Part shown: piece by piece, positions 42,435-50,843 of the stretch
How positions within the stretch are numbered: the first letter of the stretch is position 1
How the letters are laid out: each line of letters starts with the position of its first letter
Assembly: GCF_001636345.1 (NCBI RefSeq)
Contig: NZ_KV440945.1
Coordinates: forward strand, 3,879,854-3,943,853
DNA length: 64,000 bases
From: Cytobacillus gottheilii
GTDB taxonomy: Bacteria > Bacillota > Bacilli > Bacillales > Cytobacillaceae
Direction of reading: 5' to 3'
Position numbers and translations under genes: made by a program
The notes under the pieces: generated by a model
The model's input: the letters and a program-made list of their open reading frames with translations, nothing else
What the model was told of the DNA's origin: nothing
The model's database searches: none

Positions 42435-43726
42435 CACTAACAGCAGGACTTCTGTTATTATTTCTGTTTTTCCTACTATTGTTAATTGGTGTTCCGATTG
42501 CCATTAGTATTGCCGGCGCTTCGATTCTTACTATGCTGATCCTATTTCCGTTTGATGTGGCCGTGTTTACAAGTGCACAAAAATTAGTATCTGGATTAGA
42601 CAGCTTTTCTCTTCTAGCTATTCCATTTTTTATTTTATCCGGAATCATTATGAATAACGGCGGAATTGCTATTCGATTAATTAATCTGGCAAAAATTATT
42701 TCCGGCAGAATGCCCGGATCTCTCGCACATACGAATGTGGTGGGTAATGCCTTATTTGGCTCAATCTCTGGAAGTGCCGTAGCTGCAGCTGCAGCCATTG
42801 GCGGAGTGATGTCACCGCTTCAGGAAAAAGAGGGGTATGATCGTACATATTCTACTGCTGTCAATGTAGCATCTGCTCCGACGGGACTTCTAATTCCTCC
42901 GAGCGGATTACTGATTGTTTATTCCCTTGTAAGTGGAGGAACTTCTGTTGCGGCTCTCTTCATTGCCGGCTATCTTCCTGGAATCCTCTGGGCCGTTGCA
43001 ACCATGATTGTTGCTTATGTTATTGCAAAGAAGAAAAACTACCCGGTTTCAGCAAAGATTTCATTTAGTGAAAAATTAAAAGTCTTTTTGGATGCCATTC
43101 CAAGCCTGCTGCTTATTGTAATTGTTATCGGCGGGATTATTGCAGGAATATTCACAGCTACAGAAGGTTCGGCCATTGCGGTTGTTTATTCCTTTATCTT
43201 ATCGCTTTGTTATCGTTCATTAAAGTTAAAAGATATTCCAAGAATCCTGGTGGAAACAGTTGAGATGACAGCTATCATTATGCTTCTTGTAGCAGCATCT
43301 TCTATTCTGTCTATTGTCATGAGCTTTACAGGTATTCCAGAAGCAATTACTTCAGGAATACTAAGCTTAACGGATAATCCAATTGTGATTTTGTTGCTTA
43401 TGAATATCATTCTGCTCTTTATTGGTACATTTATGGATATTACACCTGCTGTACTTATTTTCACACCGATCTTCTTCCCGATTGTCAATTCCTTTGGAAT
43501 GGATCCTGTACACTTTGGAATTATGATGTGTATGAATCTATGTATCGGGAGCATTACGCCTCCTGTTGGAAGTGCCTTGTTTGTAGGAGCAAGCGTCGGT
43601 AAGGTGAAAATTGAGCAGGTAACAAGGCCGCTTCTTCCTTTTTACGGAGCTATTCTTGTAGTCTTGCTCGCTGTCACTTATATACCGCAGATATCCTTGT
43701 TCCTGCCAAATTTGCTCGACTTATAA
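42431..43726 (+). CDS. dctM: TRAP transporter large membrane subunit
   Basis: 431 residues from a TTG at 42431 after AAGGAGGG. About twelve membrane helices; DctM family blocks FFILSGIIMNNGGIA, GSISGSAVAAAAAIGGVM, IPPSGLLIVYSLVSGG and MNLCIGSITPPVGSALF. Carries out Na+- or H+-coupled organic-acid uptake with DctQ. Ends at a strong terminator. Confidence 0.94.
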   Translation: MTLTAGLLLLFLFFLLLLIGVPIAISIAGASILTMLILFPFDVAVFTSAQKLVSGLDSFSLLAIPFFILSGIIMNNGGIAIRLINLAKIISGRMPGSLAHTNVVGNALFGSISGSAVAAAAAIGGVMSPLQEKEGYDRTYSTAVNVASAPTGLLIPPSGLLIVYSLVSGGTSVAALFIAGYLPGILWAVATMIVAYVIAKKKNYPVSAKISFSEKLKVFLDAIPSLLLIVIVIGGIIAGIFTATEGSAIAVVYSFILSLCYRSLKLKDIPRILVETVEMTAIIMLLVAASSILSIVMSFTGIPEAITSGILSLTDNPIVILLLMNIILLFIGTFMDITPAVLIFTPIFFPIVNSFGMDPVHFGIMMCMNLCIGSITPPVGSALFVGASVGKVKIEQVTRPLLPFYGAILVVLLAVTYIPQISLFLPNLLDL

Positions 43727-43744
43727 AGGAAATGCAGGTAGTTT

Positions 43745-43773
43745 AAAAGGCTGTCCGTATTGGACAGCCTTTT
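43745..43773 (+). terminator. Intrinsic terminator of dctPQM
   Basis: A perfect 12-bp stem AAAAGGCTGTCC (43745-43756, 43762-43773) with a GTATT loop, then a short T run. Confidence 0.92.
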
Positions 43774-43882
43774 CATTATTAGAAATTTGCTTTGCACCTC
43801 TTCGGTCCTCAAACGATTCTATTTATTTTTTTATCATTACAGGCTACAATAAGGAAAGATTCTGACAAAGGAGCCAATACAT

Positions 43883-45115
43883 ATGACAAACTTTCAAACT
43901 ACGCTAGAGAAATATGCCGAACTTGCGGTTAAAGTCGGTGTCAATGTCCAAAAAGGACAGAAACTCGTCATTACGGCAACACTTGATGCCGCTGAATTTG
44001 TACGCATCGCTGTAAAAAAAGCTTATGAAACAGGTGCAAAAGAAGTAATTGTAAACTGGAACGATGACGGTGTTACTCGGACAAAGTATGAGCTTGCTCC
44101 ACTGGATGCGTTTGAGGAATATCCAAAATGGAGAGCAGAAGAAATGAAGGAGCTTGCTGAAGGCGGTGCTGCCTTTATGTCTATCGTTTCTTCAAGTCCT
44201 GATCTTCTAAAAGGTGTTCAATCCGAAAAGATCAGCACATTCCAGAAGGCTTCCGGAAAAGCAATGGCGCCATTCCGCAAGTATATTCAATCCGATAAGG
44301 TCAGCTGGACTGTAATCGCTGTGCCATCGCAAAGCTGGGCAAACATGGTGTTCCCGGAGGCAGCTGAAGAAGAGCGTGTAAGTCTATTATGGGATGCCAT
44401 CTTCAAAGCAACTCGCTCTGATTTAGACAATCCTGTTGAAGCATGGAAGCAGCATGATGAAACTCTGCATACAAAAGTAGACTATTTAAACGGCAAACGT
44501 TATAAAAAACTGCACTACACTGCTCCTGGAACTGACTTAACAATCGAATTGCCTGAAAAGCATATTTGGGCTGGAGCAGGCAGCATTAATGAAAGCGGCA
44601 ATGAATTTATGGCCAATATGCCGACTGAAGAAGTCTTTACTGTTCCTTTTAAAACAGGTGTAAACGGCAAGGTTGCAAGCACAAAGCCATTAAGCTACGG
44701 CGGTAATATCATTGACAACTTCACTGTTTACTTTGAGAACGGAAGAATAACGAAAGTAGAAGCAGAGCAAGGAGAAGAAATCCTTAAACAGCTTGTTGAT
44801 ACAGATGAGGGCTCTCATTATCTTGGCGAGGTCGCGCTTGTTCCGCATAATTCACCGATTTCTCAATCAAACCTGCTTTTCTATAACACATTGTTCGATG
44901 AAAATGCATCAAACCATTTAGCCATTGGCAGTGCTTATGCTTTCTGTATTGAAGGCGGCAAGCAAATGTCTAGCGAAGAACTTGCAGAACATGGCTTAAA
45001 CGAAAGCTTAACACATGTTGACTTTATGATTGGTTCTGCTGAGATGAATATCGATGGCATTACGGCTGACGGTCAGGAAGAACCGGTATTCCGTAACGGA
45101 GATTGGGCGTTTTAA
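43883..45115 (+). CDS. ampS: M29-family aminopeptidase AmpS
   Basis: 410 residues, the same as B. subtilis AmpS; AAAGGAGCC upstream. M29 metal/catalytic region: Glu in NMPTEEVFTVPFK, YFENGRITKVEAEQG, LGEVALVPHNSPIS, NHLAIGSAYAFCIEGG and THVDFMIGS. Cytoplasmic two-metal aminopeptidase with broad specificity. Transcribed alone. Confidence 0.95.
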   Translation: MTNFQTTLEKYAELAVKVGVNVQKGQKLVITATLDAAEFVRIAVKKAYETGAKEVIVNWNDDGVTRTKYELAPLDAFEEYPKWRAEEMKELAEGGAAFMSIVSSSPDLLKGVQSEKISTFQKASGKAMAPFRKYIQSDKVSWTVIAVPSQSWANMVFPEAAEEERVSLLWDAIFKATRSDLDNPVEAWKQHDETLHTKVDYLNGKRYKKLHYTAPGTDLTIELPEKHIWAGAGSINESGNEFMANMPTEEVFTVPFKTGVNGKVASTKPLSYGGNIIDNFTVYFENGRITKVEAEQGEEILKQLVDTDEGSHYLGEVALVPHNSPISQSNLLFYNTLFDENASNHLAIGSAYAFCIEGGKQMSSEELAEHGLNESLTHVDFMIGSAEMNIDGITADGQEEPVFRNGDWAF

Positions 45116-45162
45116 GTTCTATTCATAACTAATCTTATACAGAAGGCTGGCCATATTGTTCA

Positions 45163-45675
45163 TCATTGTGGCTGGTCTTTTTCATTCATTTCTCCCTTCT
45201 TATCCCAGTTATCCCAAAAGTGATAGATAATAGCACTCAATAAGGCAAAAGCTAAAAACATGAAAAACGTATTTACATTAAAATATTGATTATTTACATG
45301 ATAAGATAAAAACCCCGTCATACTTTCAACATAGTGAAGATCTGCTATTCCATCCCTCTCAAGCAGCACACCCTTAATAACCTCCCGATATTCATTTAAC
45401 TCCTTCCTCTGATATAAAAACCCTAAAATAAAATGAAGGATTAAAATAATCATGGTGAAATACAAATATTTATTCTTTATAGAGTATGAGCGAATAAGAA
45501 TGACTGAAAAAAGGACGAGACAAATAAGAATTGGGATTAGTATAAAAAACAGAATTAGCGCGGGGTTTCCGTTCCCAGATATTGTTCCAGGGGGTGGAGT
45601 CATTGAATTTCCCACTAAAAAAAGGATCAAGCTAATAAAACTTAAAACAGCAAACATAACACATGAAAATCTCAC
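45163..45675 (-). CDS. Membrane protein of unknown function
   Basis: 170 residues from a GTG at 45675 with GGGGAG upstream. Four predicted membrane helices in pairs, with the loop RKELNEYREVIKGVLLERDG between helices 3 and 4 and a charged C-terminus (DKKGEMNEKDQPQ). No family recognised. Probably a lineage-specific envelope protein. Confidence 0.6.
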   Translation of the reverse strand: MRFSCVMFAVLSFISLILFLVGNSMTPPPGTISGNGNPALILFFILIPILICLVLFSVILIRSYSIKNKYLYFTMIILILHFILGFLYQRKELNEYREVIKGVLLERDGIADLHYVESMTGFLSYHVNNQYFNVNTFFMFLAFALLSAIIYHFWDNWDKKGEMNEKDQPQ

Positions 45676-45839
45676 TCTCTACACTCCCCACTGAATCAAG
45701 ATAAGCCTCAATCTATTCTAGCCGTATACTGCTATTCTGATGATACAGCATTGAGAATCTCATACTGCTATCCCGCTCATTATTTTGTATGACAAATAGC
45801 CCGGGCAAATTCAATACCCGAGCCATTTTTTACCATCCA

Positions 45840-46973
45840 CTATCTTCTTTTTAATCGCAGCAACTTCACCTTATCATCATGATCGGCCACTGCTTCAATT
45901 TGATACTTTTCCGTATTTAAATAGATGGATGTACCTGTGTCGTTTTTAAATGTTTCTCCGAATTGCTTAAATATCTTTTCTGCCTCAGTTAGGGTTGTTC
46001 TTAAACGTTCTCCAGGAATTTCAGCTGCTGTCACCTTACTGTCTTCAGCATTATAATAATAGGTGATTTCAGGATACATGACATACGGGCCTTCCTCTTT
46101 CACGCCTTCCCGCATGTAATATGGTTCAGACTTTTTTATTTCTTGTATATTGGTGCCTAGCGGGTATGGGCTTCCAACTGGAATGCCTTGCTTTGCTTTT
46201 GCCAAGAGATCTGTATTTAGCTCCAAATCTTTAAATGGATAATAGAATGCATTTTTTTCATTTAAACTATCTAGCCAGAAGTCTACTTTCTCTTTATCTG
46301 TAATCGTTTCTTGGTCCTGTTCAACTAGCTTTAGGGTCTCTTCATTTAATCCCCATGTTGTAAAGTATATGGTATCTGAAGAACTGTCTCGCTTTATTGT
46401 CTGAAGATATTTTTGGTTTATGTTTCTGATTGTAATATCATTTAAAGATGCGATTTCTCCATTGCTTATTAACTTTAATTCTCCATTATCAATTCCCGCA
46501 AACAGATATTGGCTATGTACCTGATCTATTTGTTCAGCCACAGCAAATATCGTTTTCTTTCCAATTTTCAAAGGATAAATTTGCTCATCATTCCCTGTTT
46601 TAAAAGTGAGTATTTCTTCATCGTTTAAAACATTTTGTTTATAAGCTACCGTTGAATCTTTTTCAGCTAGGTAAAATGCATAATGGCCAGAATAGAAAAC
46701 ATCCTTTTTTTCTGCATTTTTAGCGTATACAAACACGTTATAATCATAACTGCCATCTTTAACTTCAAATTTGAAAAGAGATTCCTCTTTAAGAGTAACC
46801 GTATCCATCTTTTCTTTACCTTCTGCAATTACAGCTGGTTCTGTTTTTTCCTCTTTTGCTGTATCTTTTGCCTCTTCCGTTTCAGAAAGTGTCTCCGATT
46901 TAATTGACGCGATCGTGTCATACGAACAAGCCGTCAACAATAATAAACAAACTGTTATATAAAATTTTTTCAT
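45840..46973 (-). CDS. Lipoprotein of unknown function
   Basis: 377 residues. Lipoprotein signal MKKFYITVCLLLLTAC (Cys16), a Glu/Lys/Thr-rich linker (25-55), then two regions: an N-terminal beta domain (YDYNVFVYAKNAEK) and a C-terminal part with NIQEIKKSEPYYMREG and AEKIFKQFGETFKNDTG. No catalytic motif. TAGGAGATTATC ribosome site. Anchored outside the membrane; role unknown. Confidence 0.68.
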   Translation of the reverse strand: MKKFYITVCLLLLTACSYDTIASIKSETLSETEEAKDTAKEEKTEPAVIAEGKEKMDTVTLKEESLFKFEVKDGSYDYNVFVYAKNAEKKDVFYSGHYAFYLAEKDSTVAYKQNVLNDEEILTFKTGNDEQIYPLKIGKKTIFAVAEQIDQVHSQYLFAGIDNGELKLISNGEIASLNDITIRNINQKYLQTIKRDSSSDTIYFTTWGLNEETLKLVEQDQETITDKEKVDFWLDSLNEKNAFYYPFKDLELNTDLLAKAKQGIPVGSPYPLGTNIQEIKKSEPYYMREGVKEEGPYVMYPEITYYYNAEDSKVTAAEIPGERLRTTLTEAEKIFKQFGETFKNDTGTSIYLNTEKYQIEAVADHDDKVKLLRLKRR

Positions 46974-47222
46974 GATAATCTCCTAATAAAGCATCCATTC
47001 ATATTTTAGTAATCTCATAATTAAACATTCACAGAGATTTAACCAATTATCAGTGTAACAAATGGACAATCAATTCACAAACCCATTTATTACAAAGATT
47101 ACAAAAGAATTATAAATTTGTAGTATTTATAGGTAAATTGAATGTACTTTATCCTAAATAACAAAACCGTCTCAAAGAGAAGACATACCTTTACACAAAA
47201 ATGAAGCACTTAAGCAATTAAA

Positions 47223-47272
47223 AAACCAAACAAATTTAACAGTTAAAAATGATCTGCTAAAATGTTTGGTTT
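47223..47272 (-). terminator. Intrinsic terminator of queF
   Basis: AAACCAAACA (47223-47232) with TGTTTGGTTT (47263-47272), a long A/U-rich apical part, then UUUUUUAA on the minus strand. Confidence 0.75.
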
Positions 47273-47312
47273 CATTATTGGTTAAAATATGGACCTTCAG
47301 CCTCTATTAAGA

Positions 47313-47810
47313 TTAACGATTATCAATGGTCTCTGGATATAGATCATGGTTCATCAATCTGAACTCAGCCATTTTTTCATATTTTGTGCCTGGTTTTCCA
47401 TAGTTCGTGTAAGGATCAATGGAAATGCCGCCTCTAGGCGTGAACTTGCCCCACACCTCGATGTAACGCGGATCCATTAACTCAATCAAGTCATTCATAA
47501 TGATATTCATACAGTCTTCATGGAAATCTCCGTGATTGCGGAAGCTGAACAAATACAGTTTAAGCGATTTGCTTTCCACCATTTTCTGATCTGGTATATA
47601 ACTGATATAAATTGTCGCGAAGTCTGGCTGTCCTGTTTTAGGGCATAAACTCGTAAACTCTGGACAATTAAATTTTACAAAATAATCACGGTTTGGATGC
47701 TTATTATCGAAGCTTTCTAAGATTTCTGGGGAATATTCAAATAAATATTGTGTCCCTTGATTCCCCAGCAGGGTTACCCCTTCTAATTCTTCATCTTTTC
47801 TTCCTGTCAT
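47313..47810 (-). CDS. queF: NADPH-dependent 7-cyano-7-deazaguanine reductase QueF
   Basis: 165 residues (B. subtilis QueF, 165). Catalytic Cys56 in [14 protein letters not shown] with Asp63; the QueF motif [20 protein letters not shown] follows, then [12 protein letters not shown]. Reduces preQ0 to preQ1, the queuosine precursor. AAGGAGGCAC ribosome site. Preceded by a preQ1-I riboswitch and terminator; queC, queD and queE, which are in the same operon in B. subtilis, are not here. Confidence 0.96.
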   Translation of the reverse strand: MTGRKDEELEGVTLLGNQGTQYLFEYSPEILESFDNKHPNRDYFVKFNCPEFTSLCPKTGQPDFATIYISYIPDQKMVESKSLKLYLFSFRNHGDFHEDCMNIIMNDLIELMDPRYIEVWGKFTPRGGISIDPYTNYGKPGTKYEKMAEFRLMNHDLYPETIDNR

Positions 47811-47862
47811 GCTAGTGCCTCCTTGGATTGCATTTCATGCTGGAATGAGGGAATTGAGTATT

Positions 47863-47951
47863 AAAAAACCATGCCCTCCATGGACATGGCTGAATGCAAT
47901 TCATCCGTTCCATAGTTTTTTATAGAGGGTAAGTGCTATGAACCTCTCTCA
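47863..47951 (-). ncRNA. PreQ1-I riboswitch with terminator, queF leader
   Basis: Minus-strand aptamer at 47910-47951: AGAGGUUCAUAGCACUUA, then CCCUCUAUAAAAAACUAUGG. P1 is AGAGG/CCUCU, the pseudoknot helix is CAUAG/CUAUG and the A-rich AUAAAAAAC junction matches the class I consensus. Downstream GCCAUG...CAUGG followed by UUUUUU (47863-47889) is the terminator platform. High preQ1 should shut off queF. Confidence 0.93.
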
Positions 47952-48079
47952 TTTTGCGTGAAACACATATTTTTAAATACCAATATAACTATAAAAAACT
48001 TTCGATAGTGTGTCAATTACTTCAAAATATCTAATAATAACGTTATGATAGACTAATCTATTCGAAAGGTGGTATTTTC

Positions 48080-48631
48080 ATGAATTTTCTGCTAGAAAGA
48101 ACAGATACTGAAGAAAAACTCTCTCTAAAAGCATTGATTCAAGGAAAACCAAGTGTTGTGGTGTTTGTACGCCATCTTGGCTGACCTGTCTGCAGGCAGT
48201 ATCTCACGCAGTTGCGTGAGCATTATAATGAATTTTCAAAGCGCGGCTATCAGCTGATTGTTATAGCACCTTCTAAAGGCAGCTTTATCAACATGTTCTT
48301 AAAAGAGTTTGGTCCTTATCCCTTTCCGATTTTAGGCGATCCTGCAAGAGAAGCCTACAAAGGAATGGGACATAAGACAATGCCAAAATGGAAGCTGCTC
48401 TCCAAAGCTGCCTTCGGTTTTGTTACCGGAAAAGTGAAAGGATTTGTTCCAGAAGACGAAAAGCAAAAAAAGTTCGTTATGGAGTCAATGAAGACACAAG
48501 ATGTTTATATTCAAGGGGGAACTTGGATTTATTCTAGTACAGGAAAAGTCCTCTGGAACCACATTGACGAATCACCTGAAAATCATGCACCCCTAGCAAA
48601 AATAATGGAAATTATGGACAAACATAAATAA
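48080..48631 (+). CDS. Peroxiredoxin-like selenoprotein (in-frame UGA = Sec35)
   Basis: From the ATG at 48080 (GAAAGGTGG upstream) the frame is open to 48631 except for one TGA at 48182-48184, codon 35. Reading UGA as selenocysteine gives a 183-residue AhpC/TSA-like protein: a PSVVVFVRHLG strand, then the redox motif U-P-V-C (Sec35, Cys38), RQYLTQLREHY helix, YQLIVIAPS, FPILGDPAREAYKGMG. The UGA replaces exactly the first Cys of the family's CxxC site, and no other stop or frameshift is present. A SECIS-like hairpin follows. A probable thiol/selenol peroxidase or reductase in the cytoplasm. The alternative, a pseudogene or a read error of TGC/TGT, is less likely. Starting at the TTG at 48212 would remove the active site. 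Confidence 0.85.
48186..48220 (+). promoter_or_regulatory. Candidate bacterial SECIS element
   Basis: Right after the UGA, CTGTC-TGCA-GGCAG (48186-48199) and the perfect 7-bp hairpin CTCACGC-AGTT-GCGTGAG (48203-48220). The second apical loop starts 25 bases after the UGA and has G at its second position. This fits the known bacterial rule (loop 16-37 nt from UGA, G among its first two bases). Confidence 0.75.
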
Positions 48632-48649
48632 TTTTGTCGAGAAATGTTT

Positions 48650-48875
48650 TAACTCTTCCCATGGTGGTAAACAAATAATGCAAGGCCATTACCACTTGCA
48701 GAAGGGACTGGTTCACCTTGAAGAACATAACAGCGACTTCAGATTCTAGTGTTGGCATTGCTTTGGATCAAGGAGGGTTTGCAGAGCGCTCGATAGGCAC
48801 TCTCGTCTTTAACCGATATACTTAATATCGGACGGCCTCAGTAAACGTACCTTGAATGTCCGTTTTACGGACCAA
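48650..48875 (+). other. Structured intergenic region, possible small RNA
   Basis: Between the selenoprotein and a strong terminator, about 230 bp with no gene but several hairpins: GTGGTAA/TTACCAC (near 48665-48695), CCGATAT-ACTTA-ATATCGG (48813-48831) and GTCCG-TTTTA-CGGAC (48858-48872). Strand and class uncertain; it does not match tmRNA, RNase P, SRP, 6S or tRNA-Sec features I know. Confidence 0.4.
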
Positions 48876-48910
48876 AAAAGGTGCATTCCCATTCGCGGAA
48901 TGCACCTTTT
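48876..48910. terminator. Bidirectional terminator at 48.9 kb
   Basis: A perfect 14-bp stem AAAAGGTGCATTCC (48876-48889, 48897-48910) with a CATTCGC loop and A/T runs on both sides. Serves the minus-strand gene at 48941 and any plus-strand RNA. Confidence 0.93.
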
Positions 48911-48940
48911 TATTTGGACTTTTTAGCTATTGAAAAATTT

Positions 48941-49231
48941 CTACAAGCTTGCTTTTATTTTTATAAAGTGGTCAATAAACTGTGAAGGATTTTGTTTCAC
49001 ATAAAAAGCATTTACACCGCTCTTTGTATGTAAATAAAGCAGACCAGTACCTGCGCTGGTGCTCTTATAGGAAACATCCCATACGTCTCTTATATAATGA
49101 ACATGAAATTGTGTTTCAATGCGATCTTCAAATAGTATAAGCGAAAGCTCTTCCTCAATGATTTTCTGCTCAGTCCATTTGATCTGCCTGCTGACTTTTA
49201 TATACGGATGCTGTGCAATAAAACGCAACAA
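48941..49231 (-). CDS. Small conserved-type protein of unknown function
   Basis: 96 residues from a TTG at 49231 after GAGGAGTGAT. Mostly beta strands (LSLILFEDRIETQFHVHYIRD, GTGLLYLHTKSGVNAFYVK) ending in an amphipathic helix (PSQFIDHFIKIK), which resembles a bacterial PH-like fold. No named family recognised. Confidence 0.6.
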   Translation of the reverse strand: MLRFIAQHPYIKVSRQIKWTEQKIIEEELSLILFEDRIETQFHVHYIRDVWDVSYKSTSAGTGLLYLHTKSGVNAFYVKQNPSQFIDHFIKIKASL

Positions 49232-49410
49232 ATCACTCCTCTACTATTTTTTTCACTACACCTCTCCCATTAAGCCAACTATAATTTTGTTCCATTTACA
49301 ACAATTTTACACTAGTGAAGCTTATTATTGACTAAAATAGACACCAAAATAAAGGTACCACGGTTGTCTCTCCTTTAAACACCATTGCTCTTATTCCATC
49401 TATTCAAAAT

Positions 49411-49452
49411 GACCCAAGGCAGCAAGAAATTGATTTCTCGCTGCCTTGGGTC
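49411..49452 (-). terminator. Terminator after tldE
   Basis: GACCCAAGGCAGCAAGAAAT (49411-49430) with its complement at 49433-49452, one mismatch, TG loop. U tract short on the minus strand. Confidence 0.8.
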
Positions 49453-49501
49453 AGGAAATTTCCAAATGATTCTATTTCTTTCATTTTTATTAGAAAAGCA
49501 C

Positions 49502-50842
49502 TTATTCAATCGTTACAGCCAGCTCTTTGATCAGCAGTGATGGCGAACCAAAGGCAAGCGAAAATTCAAGATCTGAACCAACTTCTTCAATTTGCTGAAG
49601 CAAGTCAAAAAAGTTCCCTGCAACCGTCATTTGTTTTAGTGCCGTTTTGATTTCTCCATTTTCGATAAGAAAACCGCCTGCTGCAATCGAGAAATCACCG
49701 GAGACAGTATTGGTTCCTGAATGCAGTCCCGAAAAAGAAGTTACCAAGATACCATCACCCACTTGAGCTACCAGATCAGGCAAATCTTTTTCAGCAGGGA
49801 TAATATAAAAATTAGAAGGTGCGACTGTTATAGTTCCTTTATATGATGCTTTATAAGCATTTCCCGTAGATTCCACATTATCCTTTTTCGCTGTTATGCT
49901 ATTATGCAAAAATGTAAGGAGGTTCCCGTCTTTAATGACATCTTTTTTCCTTGTTGCATATCCTTCACTGTCAAAATTTCCGCTTCTAACTCCATCCCCG
50001 TAAAATGGATCATCAACAATATGCACATGCTCTGCCGCTACTTTTTGCCCTAATCTCCCCTTTAGAAGTGATTGGCCCTTCTGAATCTGTTCAGCAGAAA
50101 AAATCGGTGAAAATGTTTGAAGTAAAGCTGCGGCAGCTTTATTGCGCAGGATGACAGAATAATTTTTGCTATCTGCACTTTCAGCATTCAACTTAGACAA
50201 CGCCTCTTTTACAGCATGCTCCGCAACGTTCTTTGCTGCTAGTGAATGGTAGTTTCGAGTGACGCGTGAAAACACTCCATTTTTCACTTCTTTTCCTTGT
50301 TTTACAATAACGGATACGGAGAGGCCAATATGATTTGTTCGATCTTTAAGCTCCAGTCCGTTGGAGTTCACTAATCTTTTTTCCTTTTCTGAGCTGCTTA
50401 AAGATAGAGTATTTGTACCTGTTACGCGCTCATCAAAAGCATAAACCTCTTTTTCTATCTCTTTTAAAAACTCAATTTTCTCCTCAATAGATACATCGTT
50501 TAATTCCTCAGAATAAAAGGTATGGTCGCCATATTGTTCTGATCCTTTAAAAATCTCTTCCTGAACATCCTCTTCAATTAAAAGAGAATTCACTTTTGCT
50601 TCTTTAACCAAATATTGAACAGAATCTTCATCTGTATTTTCTGTATAAGCATAGCCCATCTTTCCGTCCATTTTTCCCCGAAAAGAGACGCCTAATGTTT
50701 CAGATGTTTGATATGAATCGATTTCTCCTTTGTAAAGCTTACAGCCTAAACTCTCTACTTTTTCCGTATAGATTTCCATATCTGTGAAACCAAGCTGTTT
50801 TCCAAGTTGGAATACTCTCTCCTGAAAATCTTCTATTCTCAT
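49502..50842 (-). CDS. pmbA: TldE/PmbA metalloprotease partner
   Basis: 446 residues from the ATG at 50842 (MRIEDFQERVFQL) with GGGGGAAG upstream; one base after the tldD stop. TldD/PmbA fold without the zinc HExxxH motif, as in TldE subunits: VSFRGKMDGKMGYAYT, GNAYKASYKGTITVAPSN and SGLHSGTNTVSGDFSIAAGG. Forms a heterodimer with TldD. Confidence 0.9.
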   Translation of the reverse strand: MRIEDFQERVFQLGKQLGFTDMEIYTEKVESLGCKLYKGEIDSYQTSETLGVSFRGKMDGKMGYAYTENTDEDSVQYLVKEAKVNSLLIEEDVQEEIFKGSEQYGDHTFYSEELNDVSIEEKIEFLKEIEKEVYAFDERVTGTNTLSLSSSEKEKRLVNSNGLELKDRTNHIGLSVSVIVKQGKEVKNGVFSRVTRNYHSLAAKNVAEHAVKEALSKLNAESADSKNYSVILRNKAAAALLQTFSPIFSAEQIQKGQSLLKGRLGQKVAAEHVHIVDDPFYGDGVRSGNFDSEGYATRKKDVIKDGNLLTFLHNSITAKKDNVESTGNAYKASYKGTITVAPSNFYIIPAEKDLPDLVAQVGDGILVTSFSGLHSGTNTVSGDFSIAAGGFLIENGEIKTALKQMTVAGNFFDLLQQIEEVGSDLEFSLAFGSPSLLIKELAVTIE

Positions 50843-50843
50843 C

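Noticed and set aside
48212..48631. Independent gene starting at TTG 48212
   Set aside because: No ribosome site, the start lies inside the SECIS-like hairpin, and it would lack the redox motif and first strand of the fold.
48632..48875. tRNA-Sec (selC)
   Set aside because: A CTTCAGA stretch looks like an anticodon loop, but no matching acceptor, T-arm or extra arm could be paired around it.
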